Positions 7,467-15,444 of a stretch of DNA of 43,695 nucleotides are shown here, piece after piece. Position 1 is the stretch's first letter, and the number at the start of each line of letters is the position of its first letter. The stretch lies in NCBI GenBank assembly GCA_011391225.1, contig JAABQY010000004.1, forward strand, positions 1-43,695, read 5' to 3'. The position numbers were made by a program, and so were the translations under genes. The notes beneath the pieces are model-generated. The model searched no databases. It was not told the origin of the DNA and saw nothing but the letters and a program-made list of their open reading frames with translations. The stretch comes from Desulfobulbaceae bacterium. GTDB taxonomy: Bacteria > Desulfobacterota > Desulfobulbia > Desulfobulbales > Desulfocapsaceae.

Positions 7467-9386
7467 TTAGAAGTAAGCAAGTTGGAAACGGGTCTTCATG
7501 AGGGATTGTAGTTCCTGAATCGGACGGAAAATATTGCGGAGAAGAATCCGCTCCATATTAGACAATTCCGACGGGTCGAAATATCGACCCGAGTCGCTGT
7601 TTCTCAAGCCCTGCAGGGTACGTAATCGCATGAGTATTTCGAATGCGTCGGCAGCTTCTTCAAACAGCGCTTTGTTCGATGGTTCACGCCGTGCTATTTC
7701 TTGAAAACGTTGACAGGTGTTGCCTATTCCGACAATGCTGTTTTGCAATGCCAATACCCTTGCGGCGTCGATCAAAGGTGTCATGGCCCTCCGCTTAATA
7801 TCGAACTGATCTTTATGTTCTCCGCTACGCTCAACCATGATGTCTCGGAAAAAAGTCAATGGAGGAGGGTTTTCCACCGCGCTTTTGGCGAGATGTGATA
7901 AAAATATTTTTTGTCCTCCAATGATTTCAAGGATATAGGCGGTAAGTTCGTGGACTAGAAAGCCTAACCCATATATTGCCCGGTAATCAAAGAAGACGGT
8001 ACAATGGAGGATCGACAAAGGCTTGGGTTCCATGATCCAATCGGAAAACTGCAGTTTCCATTCACTGAGGGAAAGACACCATTTTGGATTACCCGCCATC
8101 ATTTCCCCGGGACAGTATTCTAATCCGCAGGAATGCAGAAGATCGTTGATGGTCTTTCCAAGGTGGAGATAATATTTCTTCGTCTCTTCGTAGCTGGATA
8201 CAGGGACATCCTCAAAAATAAGGGCATTGTCCTGGTCGGTATGCAACAACCGTTCTTTTCTTCCTTCACTGCCGAGTCCGAGCCAGCAAAAGCCCTCTTT
8301 GGGTTTTTTCAGACCCTCTGCTGCTACCCGATCCTCGGCAAGGGAAATTACTCGCTTGAGCAGGGTGTCGTTTATTTCGGTGAAGAGTGAGGCTACGTAG
8401 GAGATTGCGACCTCTTGATGAAGGTATTGTTTCAAGAGGTCGTCGGCGCGCAGAAGAATATTGCGAAGTTCCGAGATATGTTCGGCCCTTTTTATCTCGC
8501 GCATAAAGACGGCAGGATTATTGCCTTGAAGGATGAGGAGGTCATGTTCGGTGAACACACCGATTATCGGCGTGGTATCAGTACCGTCCTCGGTGAGACA
8601 GAGGTGACTGATTTTGTGTTTGACCATTGCCATTTGCACATCAGCAACGGTGACGGCAGGATGTACGGTGAAAACCGGGCTGGACATTATCAAGGAAACC
8701 GGTGAGTCGATAGCCACACTGCCGGTAGCAACTTTTTTACGGAGATCTTTATCGGTGAGGATACCTACCGGGCATTGTTTGTCATCGATGGCGATAATCG
8801 ACCCGACTGCCTCGGCGGTCATGATTTTCGCAGCTTCCTGGATACTTCCATGGGGAGAACAGACAACAGGAGCCTTTGACTTCTCTATTGATTGGATTTC
8901 AAGAAGCAGAAAGGTCTGGTTTGCCGGACCATCCTCTTTGAAGGAAGATGCATTTTTTGCACCAATCATCCGGCGCCGCTGAAATACGGCGGCAAAATCG
9001 GAGGCGATGTACAATAACACCTGAGGTGACCCTTCGGCTACGGCCCGAAAAATCTTTTCGGGAATAGCATAGATCAGGGTTTTTTCAGAGGCAATTGCCG
9101 TTAAAGCATAGGTGTCTTTTGCCAACAGGGAACGGAGACCAAAATGTCTGCCCTCGTCACACCGATCGATCAATACCTGTTCGCCATCGTCTTCCCTGTA
9201 TAAATCAACAGCACCATCTCGGACGACATAGATAACAGAACTGGGGCTTTCGCCCTGACGGAAAATAACAGCTCCTTTCGGACGATTTTGCACCTCGACA
9301 TGTTTGGCCATATCGTCGAGTATGGCCGGTTCAAGAAAATCAAAGGGTGGAAAAGCTTTTAAGAAATCGGAGATCTTTGCGGGCAT
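7467..9386 (-). CDS. CNB / CBS-pair / DUF294 nucleotidyltransferase-like signalling protein
   Basis: A soluble multidomain regulator. Domain order: cyclic-nucleotide-binding domain at the N-terminus ('KGAVIFRQGE'), a CBS-domain pair in the middle ('GSIIAIDDKQCPVGILTDKD'), then a DUF294 nucleotidyltransferase-like domain with the GlnD-type motif 'GLGSEGRKERLLHTDQDNA', and a helical DUF294 C-terminal domain. Biochemical activity is not established for most members. The ORF track starts at a TTG (9521), which adds 45 residues with no domain match and no ribosome site. I place the start at the ATG at 9386, giving 639 residues, with the ATG at 9398 as alternative; neither has a strong ribosome site. 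Relatives often lie next to actP, as here, which suggests a role in controlling acetate uptake or use (inference). Confidence 0.85.
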   Translation of the reverse strand: MPAKISDFLKAFPPFDFLEPAILDDMAKHVEVQNRPKGAVIFRQGESPSSVIYVVRDGAVDLYREDDGEQVLIDRCDEGRHFGLRSLLAKDTYALTAIASEKTLIYAIPEKIFRAVAEGSPQVLLYIASDFAAVFQRRRMIGAKNASSFKEDGPANQTFLLLEIQSIEKSKAPVVCSPHGSIQEAAKIMTAEAVGSIIAIDDKQCPVGILTDKDLRKKVATGSVAIDSPVSLIMSSPVFTVHPAVTVADVQMAMVKHKISHLCLTEDGTDTTPIIGVFTEHDLLILQGNNPAVFMREIKRAEHISELRNILLRADDLLKQYLHQEVAISYVASLFTEINDTLLKRVISLAEDRVAAEGLKKPKEGFCWLGLGSEGRKERLLHTDQDNALIFEDVPVSSYEETKKYYLHLGKTINDLLHSCGLEYCPGEMMAGNPKWCLSLSEWKLQFSDWIMEPKPLSILHCTVFFDYRAIYGLGFLVHELTAYILEIIGGQKIFLSHLAKSAVENPPPLTFFRDIMVERSGEHKDQFDIKRRAMTPLIDAARVLALQNSIVGIGNTCQRFQEIARREPSNKALFEEAADAFEILMRLRTLQGLRNSDSGRYFDPSELSNMERILLRNIFRPIQELQSLMKTRFQLAYF

Positions 9387-9582
9387 TGTGCCGTCCATGC
9401 AGAGGCAGTACTGATAAAAGTGTCCCAGGCCCCATATGTAATTGAGACCACATGAATCAAATAGATCCTTGTATTTTTTAGCAGAAACAGCACTGCTGTC
9501 AATAAGAAAACATCCAGCCAAGGCTTAGGTATCAATCAAGCAACGAAGAGGGTAGAAGCCATGAGTCTTTACAGAAAGCCAA

Positions 9583-9657
9583 AACGGCTATCTTTCATAT
9601 TGAAAATCAAAAGATAGCCGTTCTTACGTTGCGGCGGGATTTGTCTCCCGCCGCAAC
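9583..9657 (-). terminator. Two tandem hairpins downstream of actP
   Basis: Two perfect inverted repeats follow the actP stop codon on the minus strand. The first is GC-rich (12-bp stem, 9628-9639 with 9646-9657, 6-base loop). The second has a 13-bp stem (9583-9595 with 9610-9622, 14-base loop) and is followed on the minus strand by TTTT after the stem base. Together they form a convincing double terminator. They separate actP from the CNB-CBS-DUF294 gene, so that operon probably has its own promoter between 9387 and 9583. Confidence 0.75.
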
Positions 9658-9676
9658 AGAGGATGCAGGTGATCTC

Positions 9677-11344
9677 TTAATGCTTGCTCGCTCCGGAAGC
9701 ACCAAAACCGGTCTGAGCCCGCACATACTGATCATGCCAAAGCTCCTTTTCAGCCTTGGCCGAGTCGCTGTTGTCGGTCACCGACATGAGGTAGGCAAGA
9801 CCGAAGGCGATGGGCATGGCAAAAAGAGCAGGCTGAGTATAGGGGAAAAGGGCTGCCTTCTGTCCTATGACATCGACCCACACCGATTTTGAGAAAAGCA
9901 CGAAGCATACCGCTGAAATGACACCGCCATAGCCGCCCCATAAGGCGCCGCGGGTGGTCAGGCCTTTCCAGTACATGGAAAGGATCAGTACCGGGAAGTT
10001 AGCAGCGGCTGCAACACCGAAGGCGAGGCCGACCATAAAGGCGATGTTCTGTTTTTCAAAAGCGATACCAAGCACAACGGCAATCAATCCAAGGCCGACA
10101 GTAGCCATTTGCGAAACGCGTACTTCCTCTTTCTCTGTGGCTTTGCCCTTCTTGATAACCCGCGCATAGAGGTCATGGGAGATCGCTGCGGCACCAGCCA
10201 GGGCGAGACCGGCAACAACCGCGAGAATTGTGGCAAAGGCAACGGCTGCCAGGAAGCCGAGGAGCATATTGCCGCCGACCGATTTGGCAAGGTGCATGAC
10301 CACCATATTGCCGCCGCCGATCAACTTGCCGCCGATTTTTCCACCTTCAAAGAATTCCGGGTTCTGGCCGACGATTACCACCGCACACAGTCCCATGATG
10401 AAGATGACGTTAAAGAAATAGCCGGTAAAGCCGTTGGCATAAAGAACTGATACGCGAGCTGCTTTGGCGTTGTTGACCGTGAAGAAACGCATGAGGATGT
10501 GGGGCAGACCGGCGGTACCGAACATGAGACCCAGGCCAAGGGAGATGGCGGTAATTGGATCAGCGCACAGGGCACCTGGATACATAAGTTTTGGTCCGAG
10601 CTTGTGCACGGCCTCAACTTGCGTAAACAGTTTGCTAAGAGAGAAATCGAATTGGCTGAAGGCCAGAATCATGACGAGGGTACCGCCGCAAAGCAGCAGA
10701 CATGCCTTGATTATCTGAACCCAGGTGGTTGCCATCATGCCGCCGAAGGCAACATATATTACCATAAGGATGCCGACGAGGAAAATCGCCACATTGTAGT
10801 CAAGGCCGAAAAGCAGTTTGATCAACTGGCCGGCACCGACCATCTGGGCAATGAGATAGAATATTACCACAACCAGCGAGGAAATGGCCGCCATGGTGCG
10901 GACACTGTTTTGATTGAGGCGATAGGAGGTAATGTCGGCAAAGGTGAATTTTCCGAGGTTACGCAGCCGTTCAGCCATCATAAAGAGGATGATCGGCCAG
11001 CCGGCAAAGAAGGCGAGCATATAGATATAGGCGTCATAACCCTGTCCATAAGCCATTGCTGAAAGACCAAGAAGAGTTGCCGCCGACATATAGTCACCGG
11101 CAATCGCCAGGCCGTTTTGAAGACCGGTTATGCCGCCGCCGGCCACATAAAAGTCATTGGTGGTCTTGGTGCGTTTCGAGGCCCAGTAGGTGATACCAAA
11201 GGTTATCGATACAAAGAACCCAAACATGCCGATGGCGTGCCAGTTGGTTGCTTGCTTTGCAGCTTCTGCGATTGGCGGACCGGCTGCATGGGCAAGGCCG
11301 GTTAAGGTCAACAGAAAGAGTGTGAGTGCGGTTAAATGTTTCAT
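9677..11344 (-). CDS. actP: Cation/acetate symporter (SSS family)
   Basis: A sodium:solute symporter of the ActP type, which imports acetate and other short-chain acids, including propionate, with a cation. The 555-residue protein begins with a signal-like segment ('ALTLFLLTLTGLAHAAG'), as E. coli ActP does, followed by about 13 hydrophobic segments. Family motifs include 'DFYVAGGGITGLQNGLAIAG', 'DYMSAATLLG', 'FGLDYNVAIFLVG' and 'VYVAFGGM'-like 'IYVAFGGMMATTWVQ'. The start overlaps the stop of the DUF485 gene by ATGA, so translation is coupled. The pair DUF485-ActP is the standard yjcH-actP arrangement. The gene supplies substrate for the propionate/acetate enzymes encoded to its right. Confidence 0.93.
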   Translation of the reverse strand: MKHLTALTLFLLTLTGLAHAAGPPIAEAAKQATNWHAIGMFGFFVSITFGITYWASKRTKTTNDFYVAGGGITGLQNGLAIAGDYMSAATLLGLSAMAYGQGYDAYIYMLAFFAGWPIILFMMAERLRNLGKFTFADITSYRLNQNSVRTMAAISSLVVVIFYLIAQMVGAGQLIKLLFGLDYNVAIFLVGILMVIYVAFGGMMATTWVQIIKACLLLCGGTLVMILAFSQFDFSLSKLFTQVEAVHKLGPKLMYPGALCADPITAISLGLGLMFGTAGLPHILMRFFTVNNAKAARVSVLYANGFTGYFFNVIFIMGLCAVVIVGQNPEFFEGGKIGGKLIGGGNMVVMHLAKSVGGNMLLGFLAAVAFATILAVVAGLALAGAAAISHDLYARVIKKGKATEKEEVRVSQMATVGLGLIAVVLGIAFEKQNIAFMVGLAFGVAAAANFPVLILSMYWKGLTTRGALWGGYGGVISAVCFVLFSKSVWVDVIGQKAALFPYTQPALFAMPIAFGLAYLMSVTDNSDSAKAEKELWHDQYVRAQTGFGASGASKH

Positions 11345-11661
11345 TTTCCCTCCTTCTGGGCATCCTTGATTACATCAATTCGCATCTCGTCAAATTCACT
11401 GTTCGAGCGAATCACATAATACAGGGTTGTTAACCAAAAAAAGATGAATAAGAACAACTCGAGTGTGTAGCCGATCGGCCACATTGATCCCTCGGCAATT
11501 TTTTTACCAAGCAATCCAGGGGCGAAAGCGATCAACATGAAGTAGCCGTAAAACATCACCAAAACAATGATCGTCAGCGTCCATTGGAATCGTCCCCTTA
11601 CTTGTACCAGTTTCTGGAATTTTGGATTGCTCCGCATCCGGTCATACATCTCGCTCGACAT
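11341..11661 (-). CDS. DUF485 family inner-membrane protein (YjcH-like)
   Basis: A small two-helix membrane protein nearly always encoded just before actP. It has hydrophobic segments around 'LTIIVLVMFYGYFMLIAFAPG' and 'YTLELFLFIFFWLTTLYYVI', separated by a short loop, then a charged tail. Its exact role in acetate transport is not known. The ORF track start at 11709 is too far upstream: GGAGGA lies immediately before the ATG at 11661, which gives 106 residues, the usual family length. The stop overlaps the actP start (ATGA). The promoter must lie upstream in the long gap 11662-13050. Confidence 0.88.
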   Translation of the reverse strand: MSSEMYDRMRSNPKFQKLVQVRGRFQWTLTIIVLVMFYGYFMLIAFAPGLLGKKIAEGSMWPIGYTLELFLFIFFWLTTLYYVIRSNSEFDEMRIDVIKDAQKEGK

Positions 11662-12609
11662 GTTTCCTCCATTTCTTTTTGTTGATTCTACTGCCCACAT
11701 TGCTGACAACTGATAACAACCTTAACGACCGGCGTTTTTTACAAAAGTAAAGTGTTAAGTGGCTGTGGTTTGCAAGGGGGCAATAAAAGCTTGATCGATA
11801 AAGCTACTTGATCCGTTGCAGCCAAACTCCAAAAACTTTGCTTCCAGTCCCGCATTGAAAAAAAGATCTTTAAGGCGGGGGTAAAAAGATGATCATTAAT
11901 CAACTGTTTTCAGTCTTTCAGCTCTTCATACATCAAGAAAATATACAACAAAATTAGCCTTTAACCAGTAGTTTGAAACCCCATTTCTTGGATTGGCTGG
12001 ATCGTGTCATAGGGACATTGTCCTCCCCCAAAAATGAGATATTGTAGGATGTTGGCCGAATACAAGGGGATGCCTGAGGCACTCTTGCTCGGGCTATGGA
12101 TCAATACATTTTTTTGTTTGATGAGGTACGCTGCCACTCTGGGTAAAAGGTGGCTAAGAAAGATTCCCGTGAACCACACGCAAGATAAAAGAATCGCTAC
12201 AAAGACCTTGGCTGGAATGGTGAGTGTGGAAAAAAGTCGGCAATGTACTTTTGCAGGCACTTCATGTGGGACTGTGTCGGGGCTCGGTAAAGGGTATTGT
12301 TCGAAAGGTGTGGAAAGTGAAACGGAGATGGATTTGGTCGCAAATTCGGCAACTGAACTTGGATAATTGCCATTGTCGTCATGGCGGCAGTTGCAGAACA
12401 CTATTCTACAGTACAATTTATCCATAGTTCGACAGACTCAAGGCACAATTTTGCACGGGCCGGCAATTCTTCTTTGTTCGATAAAATATCCAAATATTAC
12501 ATATTGTTAACTTAATACACTTAGATCCTTGATCGATACTTCACAATACATTGCTTAACATAAATAATTGAAGCAAAAGCTAAAGTCAAGTTGTAATTCG
12601 CGCAAACAT

Positions 12610-12622
12610 GTAACCATGTTCT
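12610..12622. promoter_or_regulatory. Candidate TetR operator (degenerate copy)
   Basis: GTAACCATGTTCT matches the repeated palindrome RTAACAATGTTAY except at one spacer base and in the outer right half. It is nested in the inverted repeat AACATG-TAAC-CATGTT (12605-12620). It lies in the gap upstream of the DUF485-actP operon, about 950 bases from it. Confidence 0.4.
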
Positions 12623-12826
12623 TTTATTTTCTGTATATATGCTAATATGAAAATATAACTACATGTTATATATAATAAAAATTATTGTTTCAAAACAATA
12701 ACAGCAACTCTTTCGTTTTTGATTCTTAGGGATGGTTAACTGAGTTTTTCGCTCATTAAAAAAATATAACTGTTTATTATATAAAAATATATTCGGATAT
12801 ACTGAAATCTAAAGCATGCTTGATGT

Positions 12827-12839
12827 GTAACGATGTTTG
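12827..12839. promoter_or_regulatory. Candidate TetR operator (degenerate copy)
   Basis: GTAACGATGTTTG keeps the TAAC-N3-GTT core of the repeated palindrome but is weak in the outer right half. It lies in the AT-rich gap between the CoA-transferase 3' end and the actP operon. Confidence 0.35.
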
Positions 12840-13050
12840 AATTTTTGGTTTTTTTAGTGCGGCGCTTCAGGAGCGTAAGATTTTGGCAATAAAGCAATCT
12901 CTATTCGAATGCTTGCCAAACGTTTGGTGGTCTTTTTTGGGTCTAATGAAGATACAGCAGCTCTCTTTTGAGGTAGGAGCATCGGTCTCTGCCTTGAAAG
13001 CGACTTACTCCCCTTAACGGGGTAGTGAATAGGGCAGCATTTGTCGGGGT

Positions 13051-14937
13051 TCAGGACCCCAACTCATTAAATCGGCAACTGAGGATGAGATCGCCGTCTT
13101 CGTATTGAGTTTTGACTTTATACGGCAAGGTTTTAAAGAGGTTGATCATTGCCTTGTTGCTCGGGAAGGTGTAGGCCATCAAGCCGCCGATGCCGTTTTC
13201 TCTGGCAACCGCCGCCAATTTTTTCAAGAAAAAGCGACCAAGACCCTTGCCCTGATATTCCTCGCTGACAGAGAATGCCACTTCGGCCAAATTCTGGTCG
13301 GGCAGTTTCATGCTCTCTGCAACGGCCACTACCCGACCGAATCCAAATTCGCCAACCACTGCGACCAAAGTAAGATCGTTGACATAATCGACATGCGAAC
13401 GGCTTTCCATTTCAACCCGGCCAAAAATGGTTTTTTGACAAAAAAATCTCGATAAAATATCGTCCTTCGGCAAACTGTAGTAATGCTCCTGAATACGCCG
13501 TTCATCAACCGGTTTTGCCGGCCGAATGGTAACTTTTGTGTCATTGATGGTCAGGGTTTCTTCCAACTGAACCGGATATACGGCTCGCGCTGCCTCGCCC
13601 AGGGTTCTTTCGGCACCGATAAAATGACGCTGTTTTGCCGCTTCAAAGAGCTCTTCCCGGAACATCGGATGGGCGATACTAATCATGGCGATAACCCTCT
13701 CCTGCAGGCTTTTACCAAAAAGATTGACGGAACCGTATTCCGTCACCACGTAATGTACATCAGCACGCGGAACAACAACGACATGGTCTTTCATGTAGGG
13801 GACGATATTTGATTCAAGGCCTTTTTCCGTCTCATTGGTGGAAAAGAGCATGAGGATTGATTTACCTCCCGGTGAACGTCTGGCACCTCTGACAAAATCG
13901 GGTATGCCTGATACCCCGGCAAATCGTGTTGCCGCAGAGGCCTCAGCAGAGACCTGTCCGGTAAGATCAATAATTTTAGCAACATTCAAAGAAACCATGC
14001 GGTTGTGTTGCGAGATTACAAACGGATCATTTACGTAGTCGGAGGGATGAAATTCAATAGCTGGGTTATCATTGAGGAATTCATAGAGATTATGGCTGCC
14101 GATAGCCATCGAGGCAACCATTTTCCCTTCATTAAGACCCTTTTTCTTGTTGTTGATATTGCCGGTGGCATAAAGGTGCATGATGTCGTCGGTAAGAAAT
14201 TGCGAATGAACACCAAGATCGTTTTTATTGGAGAGCCCTTGAACAGTAGCTTGCGATGCGGAATCAAGTCCGATCTGCAGGGTTGAGCCGTCCTCTATCA
14301 GGTTGGCGATGTGTTTGCCGATGCTTATAGCGGCTTCCGAGGTTATTTTTGAAGGAGGAATCGACAGAAGTTCCTCTTCATATTCCACCAGGAGATCGAC
14401 GTCATTGACGTGAATAAAGCTTTGCCCCATAATCCTCGGCATTTTCGGATTGACCTGGGCGATAACGAAATCAGCCGAGCGTGCTGCGGCCATGGTCACA
14501 TCGACAGAGATGCCAAGGCTCATCCAACCAAAGTCGTCAATGGGGGACACCTGGATTAAGGCAACATTCAAAGGTAGTTTACGCTTGGTGAACAAGCTGG
14601 GAACATCCGACATGTTCATCGGCGTGATAAATCTTCGTTGCTGAGCGATGGTCAGGTTAGTGGTGGAACCAAGATAAATCGACCGAATGTTCAGGTTGGT
14701 ATCCTTGGTCTTGTCGGCTATGGCGGACAGGGAGACGGTTTCTCTGCCGAGCAAACGAACTATTTCCAAGTCGCTAAACTTACTAGTATTATCAACAAGG
14801 GTTTTAACAAGTATCTGGGGCTCACCGCACCCGGAGCTAATAAATACCCTGTGGCCGGATTTAATTCTGCTGATAGCCGCATAGGGCGTTACCGATTTTT
14901 CCAAATATCCATCTGCCCAATATTGAGAATTTGGCAT
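13051..14937 (-). CDS. Acetyl-CoA hydrolase/CoA-transferase fused to a GNAT acetyltransferase
   Basis: A 628-residue fusion. Residues about 1-430 form a family-I CoA-transferase of the acetyl-CoA hydrolase / 4-hydroxybutyrate or succinyl CoA-transferase type, with the catalytic glutamate expected in 'VVTEYGSVNLFGKS' and the conserved 'IALIQVSPIDDFGWMSLG'-like segment. Residues about 465-625 form a GNAT domain, starting 'VTIRPAKPVDERRI' and containing the acetyl-CoA-binding motif 'VSEEYQGKGLGRFFL'. The transferase half could move CoA between acetyl-, propionyl- and succinyl-CoA; the GNAT half could acetylate a lysine. This fusion type is known in Geobacter-like bacteria and sulfate reducers. 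The ATG is preceded by AGGAG with 7-8 bases spacing. It diverges from prpE across a 500-base control region. Confidence 0.9.
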   Translation of the reverse strand: MPNSQYWADGYLEKSVTPYAAISRIKSGHRVFISSGCGEPQILVKTLVDNTSKFSDLEIVRLLGRETVSLSAIADKTKDTNLNIRSIYLGSTTNLTIAQQRRFITPMNMSDVPSLFTKRKLPLNVALIQVSPIDDFGWMSLGISVDVTMAAARSADFVIAQVNPKMPRIMGQSFIHVNDVDLLVEYEEELLSIPPSKITSEAAISIGKHIANLIEDGSTLQIGLDSASQATVQGLSNKNDLGVHSQFLTDDIMHLYATGNINNKKKGLNEGKMVASMAIGSHNLYEFLNDNPAIEFHPSDYVNDPFVISQHNRMVSLNVAKIIDLTGQVSAEASAATRFAGVSGIPDFVRGARRSPGGKSILMLFSTNETEKGLESNIVPYMKDHVVVVPRADVHYVVTEYGSVNLFGKSLQERVIAMISIAHPMFREELFEAAKQRHFIGAERTLGEAARAVYPVQLEETLTINDTKVTIRPAKPVDERRIQEHYYSLPKDDILSRFFCQKTIFGRVEMESRSHVDYVNDLTLVAVVGEFGFGRVVAVAESMKLPDQNLAEVAFSVSEEYQGKGLGRFFLKKLAAVARENGIGGLMAYTFPSNKAMINLFKTLPYKVKTQYEDGDLILSCRFNELGS

Positions 14938-15131
14938 ATTTCATCTCCTGCAAATATATCGATTTTAAATAATTGATACGTTGATTAAAGAATGGTGGTC
15001 GTCGATATTGTCGATCAGGTCTTTTGAGAATCTTATAACACCAGCGATGCAATCACAATACATTTTCCGTCACAGTGCAGGAGTTCTCGGTGTAGATAAA
15101 AGCAAGGCTTAGTCCGTGATATATAACAAGA

Positions 15132-15144
15132 GTAACAATGTTCT
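15132..15144. promoter_or_regulatory. Candidate TetR operator upstream of the CoA-transferase gene
   Basis: GTAACAATGTTCT, one of five copies of the exact core TAACAATGTT in the window. It lies in the divergent region about 195 bases before the CoA-transferase start. A weak promoter candidate for that gene (TTGTGA at 15053-15058, TATAAG at 15032-15037, 15-base spacer, minus strand) lies between the site and the gene. Confidence 0.55.
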
Positions 15145-15343
15145 TTTTTTTGATTAAAATAGAATGGAATATAAATAAATAGTAATATCAATTGGATAAG
15201 TAAATACCATGGCAGGTCAATCCTGAATTTTTGGTTTTTCCTGGTTTGGCCATGTGAAATTTCTATTCTGTTAAATATATAAACAAATAATTGTAATTAT
15301 ATGAATTAGTATTTATTTAGTGAAAACCGGTCAAAATTTAAGT

Positions 15344-15356
15344 GTAACAATGTTAA
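15344..15356. promoter_or_regulatory. Candidate TetR operator upstream of prpE
   Basis: GTAACAATGTTAA, nearly the full palindrome. Its right edge is 8 bases upstream of the -35 element of the prpE promoter candidate. A site just upstream of -35 can serve either activation or repression, so the sign of control cannot be read from position alone. Confidence 0.6.
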
Positions 15357-15364
15357 ATTTTGCC

Positions 15365-15393
15365 TTGAACTCTACTTTGCTTTGCAGTATACA
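15365..15393 (+). promoter_or_regulatory. Sigma-70-like promoter for prpE
   Basis: TTGAAC (15365-15370) and TATACA (15388-15393) are separated by exactly 17 bases. Transcription would begin near 15400, leaving a leader of about 45 bases to the ATG at 15445. The ORF-track start at 15382 falls inside this element and is therefore unlikely. Confidence 0.6.
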
Positions 15394-15444
15394 TTTACGT
15401 GGAAACTGATGGATGGACTAAAATTCATACCAAAAGGAGTGAGT

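Larger units (their letters stand above)
11662..13050. other. Long gap without a convincing gene; contains palindromes and a GC-richer block
   Basis: About 1.4 kb lies between the DUF485 gene start and the 3' end of the CoA-transferase gene. Bases about 11960-12430 are GC-richer than their surroundings and hold overlapping ORFs on both strands (154 and 110 codons) with no recognisable domain, no good ribosome site and implausible composition; I do not call them genes. Near 12015 there is an imperfect palindrome (AGGGACATTGTCCT). Bases 12430-12900 are very AT-rich and hold two copies of the TetR-type palindrome (12610, 12827), an ATATAAC-N5-GTTATAT repeat (12653-12671), TTATTGTTT-CA-AAACAATAA near 12683-12702, and a TTTGGCA/TGCCAAA hairpin near 12882-12920. 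It may carry the actP control region, a decayed insertion or an unannotated RNA. Confidence 0.6.

Noticed and set aside
11713-11725. ATAACAACCTTAA as a further TetR operator just upstream of the DUF485-actP start
   Set aside because: Only the left half matches (TAAC); the right half CTTAA does not fit GTTAY. It is too weak to list as a site.
11755-11785. Sigma-54-like promoter (TGGC...TTGC) near 11760
   Set aside because: GG-to-GC spacing is one base short, and the element points away from the actP operon.
11961-12425. ORFs of 154 codons (minus) and 110 codons (plus, 12034-12366) in the long gap
   Set aside because: No recognisable domain, odd composition, overlapping on both strands, no convincing ribosome site; better treated as part of an unexplained non-coding block.
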